Positions 1 through 8,963 of a DNA stretch of 64,000 nucleotides are shown piece by piece. Every line of letters starts with the position of its first letter. Within the stretch, counting starts at the first letter, position 1. The translations under genes and the position numbers were made by a program. The notes beneath the pieces are model-generated. The model saw only the letters and a program-made list of their open reading frames with translations. It searched no databases and was not told where the DNA came from. This stretch comes from Dyadobacter sp. Leaf189 (GTDB lineage Bacteria; Bacteroidota; Bacteroidia; Cytophagales; Spirosomataceae), in the NCBI RefSeq assembly GCF_001424405.1, contig NZ_LMPS01000007.1:268-64267 (forward strand), written 5' to 3'.

Positions 1-87
1 CAACACCCCCGCTAAAATATTTTTTAAACTTTTTGCACCAGCAATATTAACCCCCTGAAAATGAATTCTATCCAGCAAGGAAAGTTT

Positions 88-432
88 TTAAAGATATTTG
101 AAATACTCAATAACATGCATTTTCAACAGGGATTCTTGCTTCATTAAATCGCCTGGTGGCAGCGCGCGATCTAATTTATAGTGGGGCCAGCCGTCACCAT
201 CGAGGTATTCAAATGTATAGTACCCCGACAAGCTTAGCACATTACAAATGCCGATATGCATGAGATCTTGTTTCTGCTCCTTTGTAAATCTTTTAGCTCC
301 TTGCCCCAGCTCCTGCACTCCTATAAGAAATAACACGCTATTCAAATCTCCCGGCCTCTTTCCAACCGCGCTCTCCAGTTTATCCAACAAAAATTCCCAC
401 TGCGCCTCCAAAGGCTGATCTTCTATATCCAT
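88..432 (-). CDS. Small conserved protein of unknown function
   Basis: An intact 114-residue ORF with ATG start and its own stop. It is acidic, has no signal peptide or membrane segment, and contains an aromatic stretch (SGYYTFEYLDGDGWPHYKLD, about residues 68-87) that I associate with a small Bacteroidota family of unknown role. It is transcribed divergently from the helicase gene across a 160-base spacer. The 87 bases beyond its stop, up to the window edge, hold nothing I can support. No function is proposed. Confidence is for this being a real gene. Confidence 0.75.
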   Translation of the reverse strand: MDIEDQPLEAQWEFLLDKLESAVGKRPGDLNSVLFLIGVQELGQGAKRFTKEQKQDLMHIGICNVLSLSGYYTFEYLDGDGWPHYKLDRALPPGDLMKQESLLKMHVIEYFKYL

Positions 433-524
433 CTAATATATTGGTTTGACACAACCTGCCTAGCATAACTCTTAATGCATCAATCTTGTTCTCGTCATGA
501 AGTATTATTTGACCATAAACTTAC

Positions 525-576
525 GGCTTCTCTGCTACTACCGGAAGAAGCCATTAAATGGTTTTTCCTAACTTTG
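525..576 (+). promoter_or_regulatory. Candidate promoter and inverted repeat upstream of pcrA/uvrD
   Basis: TAACTTTG at 569-576 matches the Bacteroidota -7 consensus TAnnTTTG and would start transcription about 10 bases before the ATG at 593. No good TTG lies 19-21 bases upstream. An inverted repeat (GGCTTCT at 525-531, AGAAGCC at 546-552) lies where the upstream element would be and could be an operator, but this is only inferred. Confidence 0.35.
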
Positions 577-592
577 AGTTTTAGCAAATGGC

Positions 593-2884
593 ATGAGCAA
601 ATCTGAAAGACAAACAATATCTAATCAAGCGGATTATTTATCAACCCTGAATGAGCCCCAGCGTGAAGCAGTTTTGCACGGAAATGGGCCTCTGATGATC
701 ATAGCAGGTGCGGGTTCCGGGAAAACAAGGGTACTTACCTATAGAATAGCGCATTTGATAGGTAATGGCGTGGATCCGTTTCGTATTCTGTCACTGACTT
801 TTACAAATAAAGCTTCCGGGGAAATGCGGCAGCGCATTGAAGGTGCAGTAGGAACAGAAGCGAGAAATATCTGGATGGGTACCTTTCACTCAGTATTCGC
901 GAAAATCCTGAGGATTGAAGCGCGATATCTGGGGTATACCAGTGACTTTTCTATTTATGATACAGATGATTCCAAGTCATTACTGAGAAGTATTATCAAG
1001 GAGCTTAACCTGGATGATAAGGTATACAAGGCCAATGTCGTTTTTAACAGAATCTCGGGAGCCAAAAACCGCCTTATTTCTGCTGAAGACTACATTAACA
1101 ATCCCATTATCCAGGCTGACGATGATGCGGCCAAAATGAAGGAGATAGGAAGATTGTATAAGATCTATGCAACCCGCTGTTTTCAGGCGAATGCTATGGA
1201 TTTTGACGATCTCCTCTTCAACACGAATGTGCTCTTCCGTGACTTTCCTGATGTACTATATAAGTACCAGCACAAGTTTCAGCATGTAATGGTCGACGAG
1301 TTTCAGGATACCAACGTTTCTCAATACCTGATCACGAGAAAGCTGTCAGCAGTTCACCGTAACATTTGTATTGTAGGTGACGATGCACAGAGTATTTATG
1401 CATTCCGCGGAGCAAATATTGAGAATATCCTGAATTTCGAGAAAGACTTCCCGGATGTAAAGACAATCAAGCTGGAACAAAACTACCGCTCCACAAGCAC
1501 GATTGTTGAAGCCGCAAACTCTGTTATCGCTAGAAACAAGGCGCAGCTCGAAAAGAAAACCTTTACACAAAATGAGGAAGGTTCGCTGATCGACGTACTC
1601 AAAGCTAATTCCGACAATGAAGAAGGGCGCCTCGTAGCTACTGCAATCTTTGAGGAAAAGATGCAAAAGGCTTTGAGAAACGAAAATTTCGCCATTCTGT
1701 ACCGTACCAATGCACAATCCCGCTCATTCGAGGAAGCACTTCGAAAGCTTGGGATTAAATACCGGATCATAGGCGGGCAATCTTTTTACCAAAGGAAAGA
1801 AATCAAGGATCTGCTGGCTTACCTGAGATTTACCGTAAACCAGCGCGATGAAGAAGCATTCAAGCGGATCATTAACCTTCCGAAAAGAGGAATTGGTGAC
1901 GCAACCGTCGCGAAAATAGCTGTTACGGCTTCTGAAAATGGAATGGCGATCTGGGACGTCGTCGCTAACATCGGCAAATATGCCACCGGCAGGACTATCA
2001 CGCCCATTGAACAATTTGGTACACTAATAAAGAGCTTCAAAATACAGGTAGAAGAAGGAAAAGATGCATACGAGATCGCATCTCACATCGCCAAAGCATC
2101 TGGTATTTTGCGTGAGTTGTATGAAGACAAGACGATTGAGGGACTGTCCAGATACGAGAACGTTCAGGAGTTATTGAACGGGATCAAGGAATTCGTTGAT
2201 AGTGAAGAAAACGAAGATAAAACACTAAGCGCTTTTCTACAGTCGGTTTCATTGCTGACCAATGCAGACGAGCCTGACGAAAACGAAGACCACGATCGGG
2301 TTACGATGATGACCATCCACTCAGCAAAAGGTCTTGAATTCAGGAATGTATTTATTGTAGGATTGGAAGAAGACCTTTTCCCCAGCCAGATGATGCTGGA
2401 AAGCAGGCAGGACCTGGAAGAAGAGCGCCGGCTTTTTTATGTAGCGATCACGAGGGCAGAAAAAAAGCTGACTTTCTCTTACGCCGAAAGCCGCTATCAA
2501 TGGGGCCGCATTAAAATGTGCGAACCAAGCCGGTTTTTACTGGAAGTGGACCAGCGCTTTTTGAATGTAAATAAAATGACGCAGCATGCATTGGAACGCG
2601 ACTCGGCGCCTCCGATTACTTCTTTTGTTAAAAACCTGCAAAGAAAACCTGCCCAGCCGGTTGCTTCCGCAGCAGCGGCAGCCCACGTTCCTTCTCCCGA
2701 CTTTGTACCGAGTGACACTTTCGATCTTGCGGAAGGCGACAAAGTTGAACATTTGAAATTTGGATTTGGGACAGTAACCAAAATGGATGTAAATGGTACA
2801 GACCGAAAGGCGACCGTGAAATTTGATACTGTCGGCGAAAAAACCCTTTTACTCAGTTTTGCAAAACTCAGGATACTTAAATAA
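593..2884 (+). CDS. pcrA: UvrD/PcrA-type superfamily 1 DNA helicase
   Basis: ATP-dependent 3'-5' DNA helicase of DNA repair and replication-fork maintenance, cytoplasmic. At 763 residues it has the usual family length. The Q-motif (LNEPQ, residues 19-23) is followed by Walker A (AGAGSGKT, 38-45), Walker B with DEFQDT (about 234-239), motif IV around QNYRST (about 296-301), motif V in TIHSAKGLEF (about 573-582) and motif VI in YVAITRAEKK (about 615). An Ala-rich linker leads to a C-terminal beta module (about 705-763) like the Tudor-like tail by which PcrA/UvrD contacts RNA polymerase. The gene stands alone, with a DUF4301 gene 87 bases downstream on the same strand. PcrA and UvrD are hard to separate from sequence; the C-terminal module fits either. 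The ATG at 593 places the Q-motif correctly. Confidence 0.96.
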   Translation: MSKSERQTISNQADYLSTLNEPQREAVLHGNGPLMIIAGAGSGKTRVLTYRIAHLIGNGVDPFRILSLTFTNKASGEMRQRIEGAVGTEARNIWMGTFHSVFAKILRIEARYLGYTSDFSIYDTDDSKSLLRSIIKELNLDDKVYKANVVFNRISGAKNRLISAEDYINNPIIQADDDAAKMKEIGRLYKIYATRCFQANAMDFDDLLFNTNVLFRDFPDVLYKYQHKFQHVMVDEFQDTNVSQYLITRKLSAVHRNICIVGDDAQSIYAFRGANIENILNFEKDFPDVKTIKLEQNYRSTSTIVEAANSVIARNKAQLEKKTFTQNEEGSLIDVLKANSDNEEGRLVATAIFEEKMQKALRNENFAILYRTNAQSRSFEEALRKLGIKYRIIGGQSFYQRKEIKDLLAYLRFTVNQRDEEAFKRIINLPKRGIGDATVAKIAVTASENGMAIWDVVANIGKYATGRTITPIEQFGTLIKSFKIQVEEGKDAYEIASHIAKASGILRELYEDKTIEGLSRYENVQELLNGIKEFVDSEENEDKTLSAFLQSVSLLTNADEPDENEDHDRVTMMTIHSAKGLEFRNVFIVGLEEDLFPSQMMLESRQDLEEERRLFYVAITRAEKKLTFSYAESRYQWGRIKMCEPSRFLLEVDQRFLNVNKMTQHALERDSAPPITSFVKNLQRKPAQPVASAAAAAHVPSPDFVPSDTFDLAEGDKVEHLKFGFGTVTKMDVNGTDRKATVKFDTVGEKTLLLSFAKLRILK

Positions 2885-2971
2885 ATAGATCAGGCATAGT
2901 TATAGTGTCTTCTCACGCCGCTTTTATAAACTAACATTGCCCTAAAACTTCACTGATTAAACAATAATAGT

Positions 2972-4468
2972 ATGTTCATTGAAAAAGATATAACTCAAAT
3001 AGAAGAACGTGGAAGTGATATCCGCACTGTCGAAGAGCAGGTTGGATATTTTGTAAATGGATTTCCATTCCTGCAACTTTCCAAGGCTGCGACTGTGGGT
3101 GACGGAATTATCAGGCTAACAGAAGACGAAATCTCACAACTGATCAGTGAATTTGATAAAAGCGCTTCCGATGGAGAAGTGTCTTTATTGAAATTTGTAC
3201 CCGCATCCGGAGCTGCAACACGTATGTTTAAATCGTTGTTCGGCTTTTTGCAGGAAAATAAAAGAGACAAGTCGGTTGACGAATTTTTTGCAAAGCTGAA
3301 AGAATTCGCTTTTTACGACGATCTGAAAGCGTCTCTTTTATCTGATGGTTTTCAAATCGAAAGTGCTGATGAACAAACGATTGTATCTTATTTTCTGACT
3401 ACAAAAGGACTAGGCTACGGAGAGCTCCCAAAAGGATTACTAAAATTTCATAACTACCCTGAACGTTCCAGAACGCCTTTGGAGGAGCATTTGGTTGAAG
3501 GTGCAAAGTATGCAAATGCAGGCAGTAACGTTCAAATCCATTTTACTGTCTCGCCTGAGCACAGAGATAAGTTTGAGAAGCTGGTAGTAGAAGTGTTGCC
3601 GAGCTATCAAAGCCAGTTTGGCGTGCGCTACATTGTTTCGTTTTCAGAACAAAAAAGCGCTACTGATACCATTGCGGTGAATCTTGACAATTCTCCATTC
3701 CGTGAAAAGGACGGTTCTATTTTATTCAGACCAGCCGGTCACGGGGCTTTATTAGAGAATCTGGGCCAGCTTGATGCAGATATTATCTTTATCAAAAACA
3801 TTGATAACGTTGTTCCTGACCGCATTAAAGGCGACACAATCCAGTACAAAAAGGCGCTTGCCGGTGTTGTTCTTAAATCACAAAAGAGGATTTTCGGCTA
3901 TATCAACAAGTTGCAGGAAGGCTCGGATGCTGCGCTTTTACAGGAACTTGACGGTTTTTTCCGCAATGAACTTTGCGTGATTCCTCCTGCTGGTTTTGAG
4001 TCGTGGGAAGATGAAAAGAAGAAAGCATACTTTATTCAAAAACTGGACAGGCCTTTACGCGCCTGCGGAATGGTTAAGAACCAGGGCGAGCCGGGGGGCG
4101 GTCCATTCTGGGCTGAAAATGCAGATGGTTCTTCGTCTCTTCAGATAGTTGAGTCGGCTCAGGTAGACGTAGATAATGCGTCTCAGAACGAGATTTTCAA
4201 GAATTCAACGCACTTTAATCCGGTTGATCTTGTCTGTGCGGTTAAGAATTATAAAGGAGAATTATTTGATCTGAAAAAATTCCGAGACCCTTTGACGGGC
4301 TTTATTACTGCCAAGTCAAAAGATGGGAAGGACCTGAAGGCGCAGGAATTGCCTGGTTTGTGGAATGGATCAATGGCAGATTGGAACACGCTTTTTGTGG
4401 AAGTTCCTTTGATCACATTCAATCCTGTAAAAACAGTAAATGACTTGCTGAGAGAGCAGCATCAGTAG
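2972..4468 (+). CDS. DUF4301 family protein
   Basis: A 498-residue cytoplasmic protein with no signal peptide or membrane segment. I recognise it as the DUF4301 family, common in Bacteroidota and without an assigned reaction. A conserved-looking segment FVPASGAATRMFK (about residues 75-87) vaguely recalls the glycine-rich G-x-x-T-R loop of nucleotidyltransferases, and a glycine/proline-rich segment (GEPGGGPFWAE) follows near residue 372. The resemblance is only suggestive. It follows pcrA on the same strand with an 87-base gap and is closed by a strong bidirectional hairpin shared with the Lrp gene. Confidence 0.85.
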   Translation: MFIEKDITQIEERGSDIRTVEEQVGYFVNGFPFLQLSKAATVGDGIIRLTEDEISQLISEFDKSASDGEVSLLKFVPASGAATRMFKSLFGFLQENKRDKSVDEFFAKLKEFAFYDDLKASLLSDGFQIESADEQTIVSYFLTTKGLGYGELPKGLLKFHNYPERSRTPLEEHLVEGAKYANAGSNVQIHFTVSPEHRDKFEKLVVEVLPSYQSQFGVRYIVSFSEQKSATDTIAVNLDNSPFREKDGSILFRPAGHGALLENLGQLDADIIFIKNIDNVVPDRIKGDTIQYKKALAGVVLKSQKRIFGYINKLQEGSDAALLQELDGFFRNELCVIPPAGFESWEDEKKKAYFIQKLDRPLRACGMVKNQGEPGGGPFWAENADGSSSLQIVESAQVDVDNASQNEIFKNSTHFNPVDLVCAVKNYKGELFDLKKFRDPLTGFITAKSKDGKDLKAQELPGLWNGSMADWNTLFVEVPLITFNPVKTVNDLLREQHQ

Positions 4469-4490
4469 GCAAATATATTTGGCAAAAGCA

Positions 4491-4526
4491 TAAAAATAGC
4501 CGCAGAATATTCTGCGGCTATTTTTA
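4491..4526. terminator. Bidirectional intrinsic terminator between DUF4301 and lrp
   Basis: A perfect palindrome: a GC-rich core (GCCGCAGA / TCTGCGGC) flanked by an A-run on the left and a T-run on the right, so it can end transcription on both strands. It lies exactly between the convergent stops at 4468 and 4545. Confidence 0.9.
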
Positions 4527-4544
4527 TGTCGGAAGAAGATCTGA

Positions 4545-5018
4545 TCAAGGTATTGGCAAAACTTTGCTTTCCTTGAAAGTCGATAATATTACCATTGTTT
4601 GTGTGCTGGCTACTTCTTCAATTTCATTGATTTTTTCCAGCATCAACTTCTGATAAGTACTGATATCTTTTGAAATAACCCGAAGTAAAAAATCGCCAGT
4701 TCCTGTAATGTGGTGGCATTCAATAACTTCTGGTATCGCGTGAATCTTTTCAACAAATGATTCAGTAACAGCTTTACGGTGTCCGACTAATGAAATCTGA
4801 ACGAAAGTACTAACTCCCAAACCCACTTTCTCAGGTTCAAGCTGAGCGTGATAGCTCTTGATAATACCTGATTGTTCCAGCTTTTTAACGCGCTCCAGCG
4901 TTGGCGCAGGAGACAGCCCTATTTCTTTCGATAATTGTGCGTTTGTTATTTTTGCGTTCGTTTGTAAGATCTCCAGTACTTTTCGGTCTATCTGGTCTAA
5001 CTTAATAATGGCGGACAT
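4545..5018 (-). CDS. Lrp/AsnC family transcriptional regulator
   Basis: DNA-binding regulator responding to amino acids. The 157 residues start with an AsnC-type winged helix-turn-helix (LDQIDRKVLEILQ through SPAPTLERVKKLE), followed by the RAM ligand-binding and oligomerisation domain (VQISLVGHRK to the end, with the typical HHITGTGDFLL turn). The ATG at 5018 was chosen over an upstream in-frame TTG at 5069, because that TTG lies inside a good TAnnTTTG element (5067-5074) and the HTH begins right after residue 6. The ligand and targets cannot be read from sequence. No metabolic operon is attached: the fucose synthase upstream on the same strand ends nearly 190 bases away. Confidence 0.93.
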   Translation of the reverse strand: MSAIIKLDQIDRKVLEILQTNAKITNAQLSKEIGLSPAPTLERVKKLEQSGIIKSYHAQLEPEKVGLGVSTFVQISLVGHRKAVTESFVEKIHAIPEVIECHHITGTGDFLLRVISKDISTYQKLMLEKINEIEEVASTQTMVILSTFKESKVLPIP

Positions 5019-5066
5019 TTCTCTATGACTAAGTGTTTTACGAGGCCCCGTTTTTTCAGGACGCTG

Positions 5067-5074
5067 CAAAACTA
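5067..5074 (-). promoter_or_regulatory. Putative -7 promoter element for the Lrp-family gene
   Basis: On the minus strand this reads TAGTTTTG, a full match to TAnnTTTG, giving a leader of about 40 bases before the ATG at 5018. No TTG is found at the expected upstream distance, so the call rests on the -7 element alone. Confidence 0.45.
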
Positions 5075-5206
5075 ATTAGTTTCCCGAAGATTCTTATAAT
5101 TTTATATGGGAAATTTGTCAAAAAAAAGAATTATAGTAGGCCAAAATTGAATTTAGTACTGAAATATTACGCTACGATTGTTTTAAAGGCACTAGTATCT
5201 ATCACT

Positions 5207-6148
5207 TTACACTGCATACGTTTCGATTTTTTGTAAAAAATCCTGGTACGTAATCCGGATTCCTTCTTCCAGTTCAATGCTGTGCTTCCAGCCCAGATCA
5301 TGTAATTTCGAAACGTCCATCAGCTTCCGGGGAGTACCGTCAGGCTTGTCCGTATTCCAGTTGATTTCACCTTCGTAACCCACAATGTCCCGGATCATTT
5401 CAGCGAGAGATTTGATCGTTACGTCAGCTCCTACACCAACATTCACAAACCCGGCTTCATCATAATTCTGCATTAAGAAATAGCAAGCATCAGCCAGGTC
5501 ATCAGCGTGTAAGAACTCCCTTAGCGGCGAACCTGTGCCCCAAAGCTCCACAGAAGGTTTATTTTCTTCTTTCGCCTCATGAAACTTACGGATCATAGCA
5601 GGCAAAACGTGTGAGTTATTCAGGTCGTAATTATCATTCGGACCATACAAATTGGTCGGCATTGCAGAAATAAAATTAGAGCCATATTGTGCCCTGTAAG
5701 CTTCGCACATCTTAATACCCGCGATTTTGGCAATTGCATAAGGCTCATTGGTTGGCTCCAGAAGACCCGTCAGCAGAGAATCTTCGCGAAGTGGCTGCGG
5801 CGCCAGCTTGGGATATATGCAGCTGGAACCCAAAAACATCAATTTCTTGACATCATTGCGGTAAGCACTATCAATTACATTGTTCTGAATCAGCAAATTA
5901 TCATTCAAAAACTCAGCGCGATAAATGTTATTGGCCATAATACCACCTACTTTTGCAGCTGCCAAAAACACGTACTCAGGTCGCTCCGCTTCAAAGAATG
6001 CCCGCACGTCGGCCTGGTTGCGGAGGTCGAGCTCAGAAGATGTTTTCAATACCAGGTTATCGAAACCTTCATTTACCAATTTCCTGTGTATTGCAGAGCC
6101 AACCATTCCTCTGTGTCCGGCGATATAAATTTTAGCGCTTTTTTCCAC
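5207..6148 (-). CDS. fcl: GDP-L-fucose synthase
   Basis: Converts GDP-4-keto-6-deoxy-D-mannose to GDP-L-fucose with NADPH (epimerase and reductase steps), supplying fucose for surface polysaccharide or glycoprotein. The 313 residues form a short-chain (extended SDR) fold: Rossmann loop GHRGMVGS (11-18), catalytic GSSCIYP with Ser 108/109, and YxxxK as Tyr137/Lys141. Length is typical. The partner GDP-mannose 4,6-dehydratase (gmd) is not in the window, so the gene stands alone. A -7 element and a small palindrome lie in the spacer to the divergent gene at 6244. Confidence 0.95.
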   Translation of the reverse strand: MEKSAKIYIAGHRGMVGSAIHRKLVNEGFDNLVLKTSSELDLRNQADVRAFFEAERPEYVFLAAAKVGGIMANNIYRAEFLNDNLLIQNNVIDSAYRNDVKKLMFLGSSCIYPKLAPQPLREDSLLTGLLEPTNEPYAIAKIAGIKMCEAYRAQYGSNFISAMPTNLYGPNDNYDLNNSHVLPAMIRKFHEAKEENKPSVELWGTGSPLREFLHADDLADACYFLMQNYDEAGFVNVGVGADVTIKSLAEMIRDIVGYEGEINWNTDKPDGTPRKLMDVSKLHDLGWKHSIELEEGIRITYQDFLQKIETYAV

Positions 6149-6199
6149 GGTGTTTTTTTAAATTTGTACGTTGAATATCAATATAGAAAAAATCAATTC

Positions 6200-6238
6200 G
6201 TTACAAAAGTAACAATCTTGTTGATAAGAAAAATCCAA
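6200..6238 (-). promoter_or_regulatory. Candidate promoter for fcl overlapping a small palindrome
   Basis: The minus strand reads TACTTTTG at 6211-6204, a full TAnnTTTG match, inside the palindrome GTTACAAAAGTAAC (6200-6213). A TTG lies at 6238-6236, about 24 bases upstream, slightly longer than ideal. The palindrome over the -7 could be a regulator site. Confidence 0.4.
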
Positions 6239-6243
6239 TTCAC

Positions 6244-7257
6244 ATGCAAAGAATCGTTCTGATCTGGGGCCTAATTTCGTGTTGTATGCTTAGGGGGGTG
6301 TCCGCTCAGTCCGTTCAAAAGGATTCTACTCCTCCTTCCTGGCTTCCCAAAGAGACTGTCAAGAAAGATACGGCAAGCCGGCCAAAAGGATTAAACTCCT
6401 TTATTTCTGGTCTTGATCCCGTTGTAGGTGCTTCATTACCAAGATCAAACGATAAATCTACCAGCTTGTCAACGCTATTCGGGGAAACAATCCCGGATCT
6501 GGGGCTGCGGGTTAAAGAGTACAAGAGCCAGAAGAAAGACCGAAAAGCAAGGAAGGAGCGGGCCAAGCTTGCAAAAGTGCAATATAAAGGTGTCCCAATG
6601 CAAAGTTTGTCCGTGAAATACGGCAGTGGCGACCGGGCAACAGTGGAATCATTTCATGTATTAAAAGAGTATCAGCCTATCAGCAGCTATGTTCGCGCTA
6701 CTGAAACGCGCTGGTATGATAGAAAAGGCAAAAAGCTGAGCTCTGCGGTGGTCCAGAAAAAAGACCAGGCGCTTCCGCTTCATGGATCTTATAAAAAGTA
6801 TAGCGGCGAAAACCTGATAGAGGAAGGCTATTATTATATGGGTGTGAAAGACGGCAGGTGGGTAAAGTATGATGCCAAGTACAACCTGATCGATAAAGCA
6901 ATCTGGGACCGCGGTTTTCCGGCAGAGTCCCGTATAGCGTATTACGATTCGGCACATACCCAGGTGAAAGAAGTAATTCCGGTTGCATTTGGTGAAATAG
7001 AAGGGGAGTATCTCCAATTTTACAAGGAAGGCCAGCTTATGACCAGCGGGAAATACGACGATGGTAAAAAAGTCGGCCGCTGGATTGAATATTATCAGTT
7101 CCGTCGCCAGCGGAAAAAAGAAATACAATATCCCAAAACTAGCTGGGATGATGAATTTGAGCCTTTTGTTTTGAGAGAGTGGGACGATAAAGGCAAGCTG
7201 CTTTACGATTATACGAAGGATCCCCGCGCTTCGGCCGAAGAGGAAACCGAAAATTAA
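6244..7257 (+). CDS. Secreted protein with MORN-like repeats
   Basis: The 337 residues start with a signal peptide (cleavage likely after V-S-A, about residue 21), then a Lys/Arg-rich charged region (about 95-115), then repeated blocks of the MORN type: GSYKKYSGENLIEEGYYY with GVKDGRWVKYD (about 180-212), and GEYLQFYKEGQLMTSGKY with GKKVGRWIEYY (about 256-288). Such repeats are common in Bacteroidota periplasmic or outer-membrane-associated proteins of unknown role. The next gene begins 4 bases after its stop, so the two are probably cotranscribed. Confidence 0.8.
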   Translation: MQRIVLIWGLISCCMLRGVSAQSVQKDSTPPSWLPKETVKKDTASRPKGLNSFISGLDPVVGASLPRSNDKSTSLSTLFGETIPDLGLRVKEYKSQKKDRKARKERAKLAKVQYKGVPMQSLSVKYGSGDRATVESFHVLKEYQPISSYVRATETRWYDRKGKKLSSAVVQKKDQALPLHGSYKKYSGENLIEEGYYYMGVKDGRWVKYDAKYNLIDKAIWDRGFPAESRIAYYDSAHTQVKEVIPVAFGEIEGEYLQFYKEGQLMTSGKYDDGKKVGRWIEYYQFRRQRKKEIQYPKTSWDDEFEPFVLREWDDKGKLLYDYTKDPRASAEEETEN

Positions 7258-7261
7258 ATTT

Positions 7262-8962
7262 ATGCTTCAAACTCTCCTCCGTTTTGCCAGGGATAAAACC
7301 TGGCTTATAGTTTTTCTGTGCATTGCTCCCGTCGTTATTTATGCTTTGGTTTTCAAGTCCATTGCGCTGAATGTCAACTATGTTGCATTCGACGACATTA
7401 TGATCCTGGGTGTTATTCCACGTTTCGGAAATGCTGACCTCGCCGAGCGCTGGCGGCTGCTGACCGAGCTTTTTCCCGAGCACCGGCTCGTTTTTTCCCG
7501 ATCGGTAATCCTGCTCCTGCAAGCCATTTTCGGCAAAGTAAATTTGGTGTGGCCTATGATTGTGGCCAATATCTGCTGGGCATTGTGTGCGGTGATTTTC
7601 TATCGTGCTTTTTCCCGGTTAAAAGTCTCACTCTGGTATTTTGTACCGGTTATGTGGCTTTGGTTCAATATCCAATCCTTCGAAAATATATTCTGGGGCG
7701 TAAGCTCACTTTGCAATTTTGGCGTAATCCTGTTTTTTCTTTTGGCGCTGTACTGCACAGCATTTCATCCCCGAAAAATCATTTTCTCCATAGTATTTGC
7801 GCTCGCGGCTACATTTTCTTACGGAAATGGACTGATGGTTTTCCCGGTAATGGCCTTGATGTACCTGATGACTGGCTTTCGCAAGGAGTTCCTGATTACA
7901 ATTGCTGCGATGATCGCGGTGGCAATCGTCTATTTTATCGATTTTACTCCCATCACCCAAAATCTTGATTTTGGTAATCCGAAGCAGGTAAAAGAAGGTT
8001 TCTTCGGCTTCTTTGGATTTATTGGCTCCATTGCCACGCTCTCCGCTTACAATGCTTCTTATACGATGCTTTACCTGGCTTCGGCGACCGGTATGCTCTT
8101 CATTGGCGGATTGATTTTCCTGTACAGAAATGAATTTGTAAAACTCTGGGATGCCGCCTGGCTGAAATCGCGCTATGTAAATCAAACTGCGCTTTTTGCA
8201 GCCGGAATAGCAGTTTTTGTGGGGATTACGGCGCTTGCGCTGACTTATAAACGCATTCCAACTGACACCTTTGAAGGGATGTTCAAAGGCCGGTACCGCA
8301 TGTATTCGACGCTTTGGTGTATTGCGCTATACTTTGCGTTTCTGTCTTTTACCAAAATTAATGTGCGGGTAAAGCTGGCTCCGTTTATACTGCTGGCTGC
8401 AATCGGTTTGAATCTGGTTATTCTGCACAGCAACTTTGCCGATGCTGTGAACAACCGCCGCGCCGCAATTGCGCAGGAATTTAATGCGCGTTATAATGCA
8501 GACTGGCTGGGAATCAGGATGTTTTCAATGGATCAAAGCCACTTTGAGCATATCAGATCCAACTACGGTTCAGCAGACCCGCTTGCCGAAGGCTGGAACC
8601 CGCAGTTGAACCTTGCTACAATCCCGTGTGATAGTCTTTACAAGCCAGATAAAGTCGGCAAAATGGGAAATCACATTGTCATCGAATTTCAAAACAGGTT
8701 CTTTGACACGAAACAGGATTTTTCTGATGGCGCTTACGTATTGCTCAAATCCGACAAACATACTTACGCGTCACCTCCATTTCAGGCCGCAGTACCGCTG
8801 AAAACGACCATTCGCAGACAGATGTACTTCTCGAAAGGTGCATTTGCCAGTTTTCACGAAGCCAATGTGGAACCGGGCATTTACCAGATTTATTTGCTGG
8901 TACGTGAAAATGGGCTCAACCGCATTTACTGTACAGGCAGTACCTGGGGTGAAAAGCATTAG
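7262..8962 (+). CDS. Polytopic membrane protein, possibly GT-C-like
   Basis: 566 residues. The first about 390 are strongly hydrophobic with around ten predicted membrane helices by eye, starting with one at residues 14-31. The last about 170 form a soluble, probably extracytoplasmic domain. The first loop contains an acidic pair (F-D-D-I-M, about residue 42), the place where GT-C glycosyltransferases carry catalytic acids, so a lipid-linked sugar transferase is possible, but I see no diagnostic motif. It begins 4 bases after the MORN-like gene. Its stop lies one base from the stop of the convergent carboxypeptidase gene, leaving no room for a terminator. Confidence 0.75.
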   Translation: MLQTLLRFARDKTWLIVFLCIAPVVIYALVFKSIALNVNYVAFDDIMILGVIPRFGNADLAERWRLLTELFPEHRLVFSRSVILLLQAIFGKVNLVWPMIVANICWALCAVIFYRAFSRLKVSLWYFVPVMWLWFNIQSFENIFWGVSSLCNFGVILFFLLALYCTAFHPRKIIFSIVFALAATFSYGNGLMVFPVMALMYLMTGFRKEFLITIAAMIAVAIVYFIDFTPITQNLDFGNPKQVKEGFFGFFGFIGSIATLSAYNASYTMLYLASATGMLFIGGLIFLYRNEFVKLWDAAWLKSRYVNQTALFAAGIAVFVGITALALTYKRIPTDTFEGMFKGRYRMYSTLWCIALYFAFLSFTKINVRVKLAPFILLAAIGLNLVILHSNFADAVNNRRAAIAQEFNARYNADWLGIRMFSMDQSHFEHIRSNYGSADPLAEGWNPQLNLATIPCDSLYKPDKVGKMGNHIVIEFQNRFFDTKQDFSDGAYVLLKSDKHTYASPPFQAAVPLKTTIRRQMYFSKGAFASFHEANVEPGIYQIYLLVRENGLNRIYCTGSTWGEKH

Positions 8963-8963
8963 T

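Noticed and set aside
1-87. Open plus-strand frame ending at about base 57
   Set aside because: Too short to assess and no recognisable sequence; may be the tail of a gene outside the window.
5033-5236. 67-codon plus-strand ORF between lrp and fcl
   Set aside because: AT-rich, no domain, overlaps both flanking genes and their control region.
5687-6262. 191-codon plus-strand ORF opposite fcl
   Set aside because: fcl is certain and the ORF has no recognisable domain.
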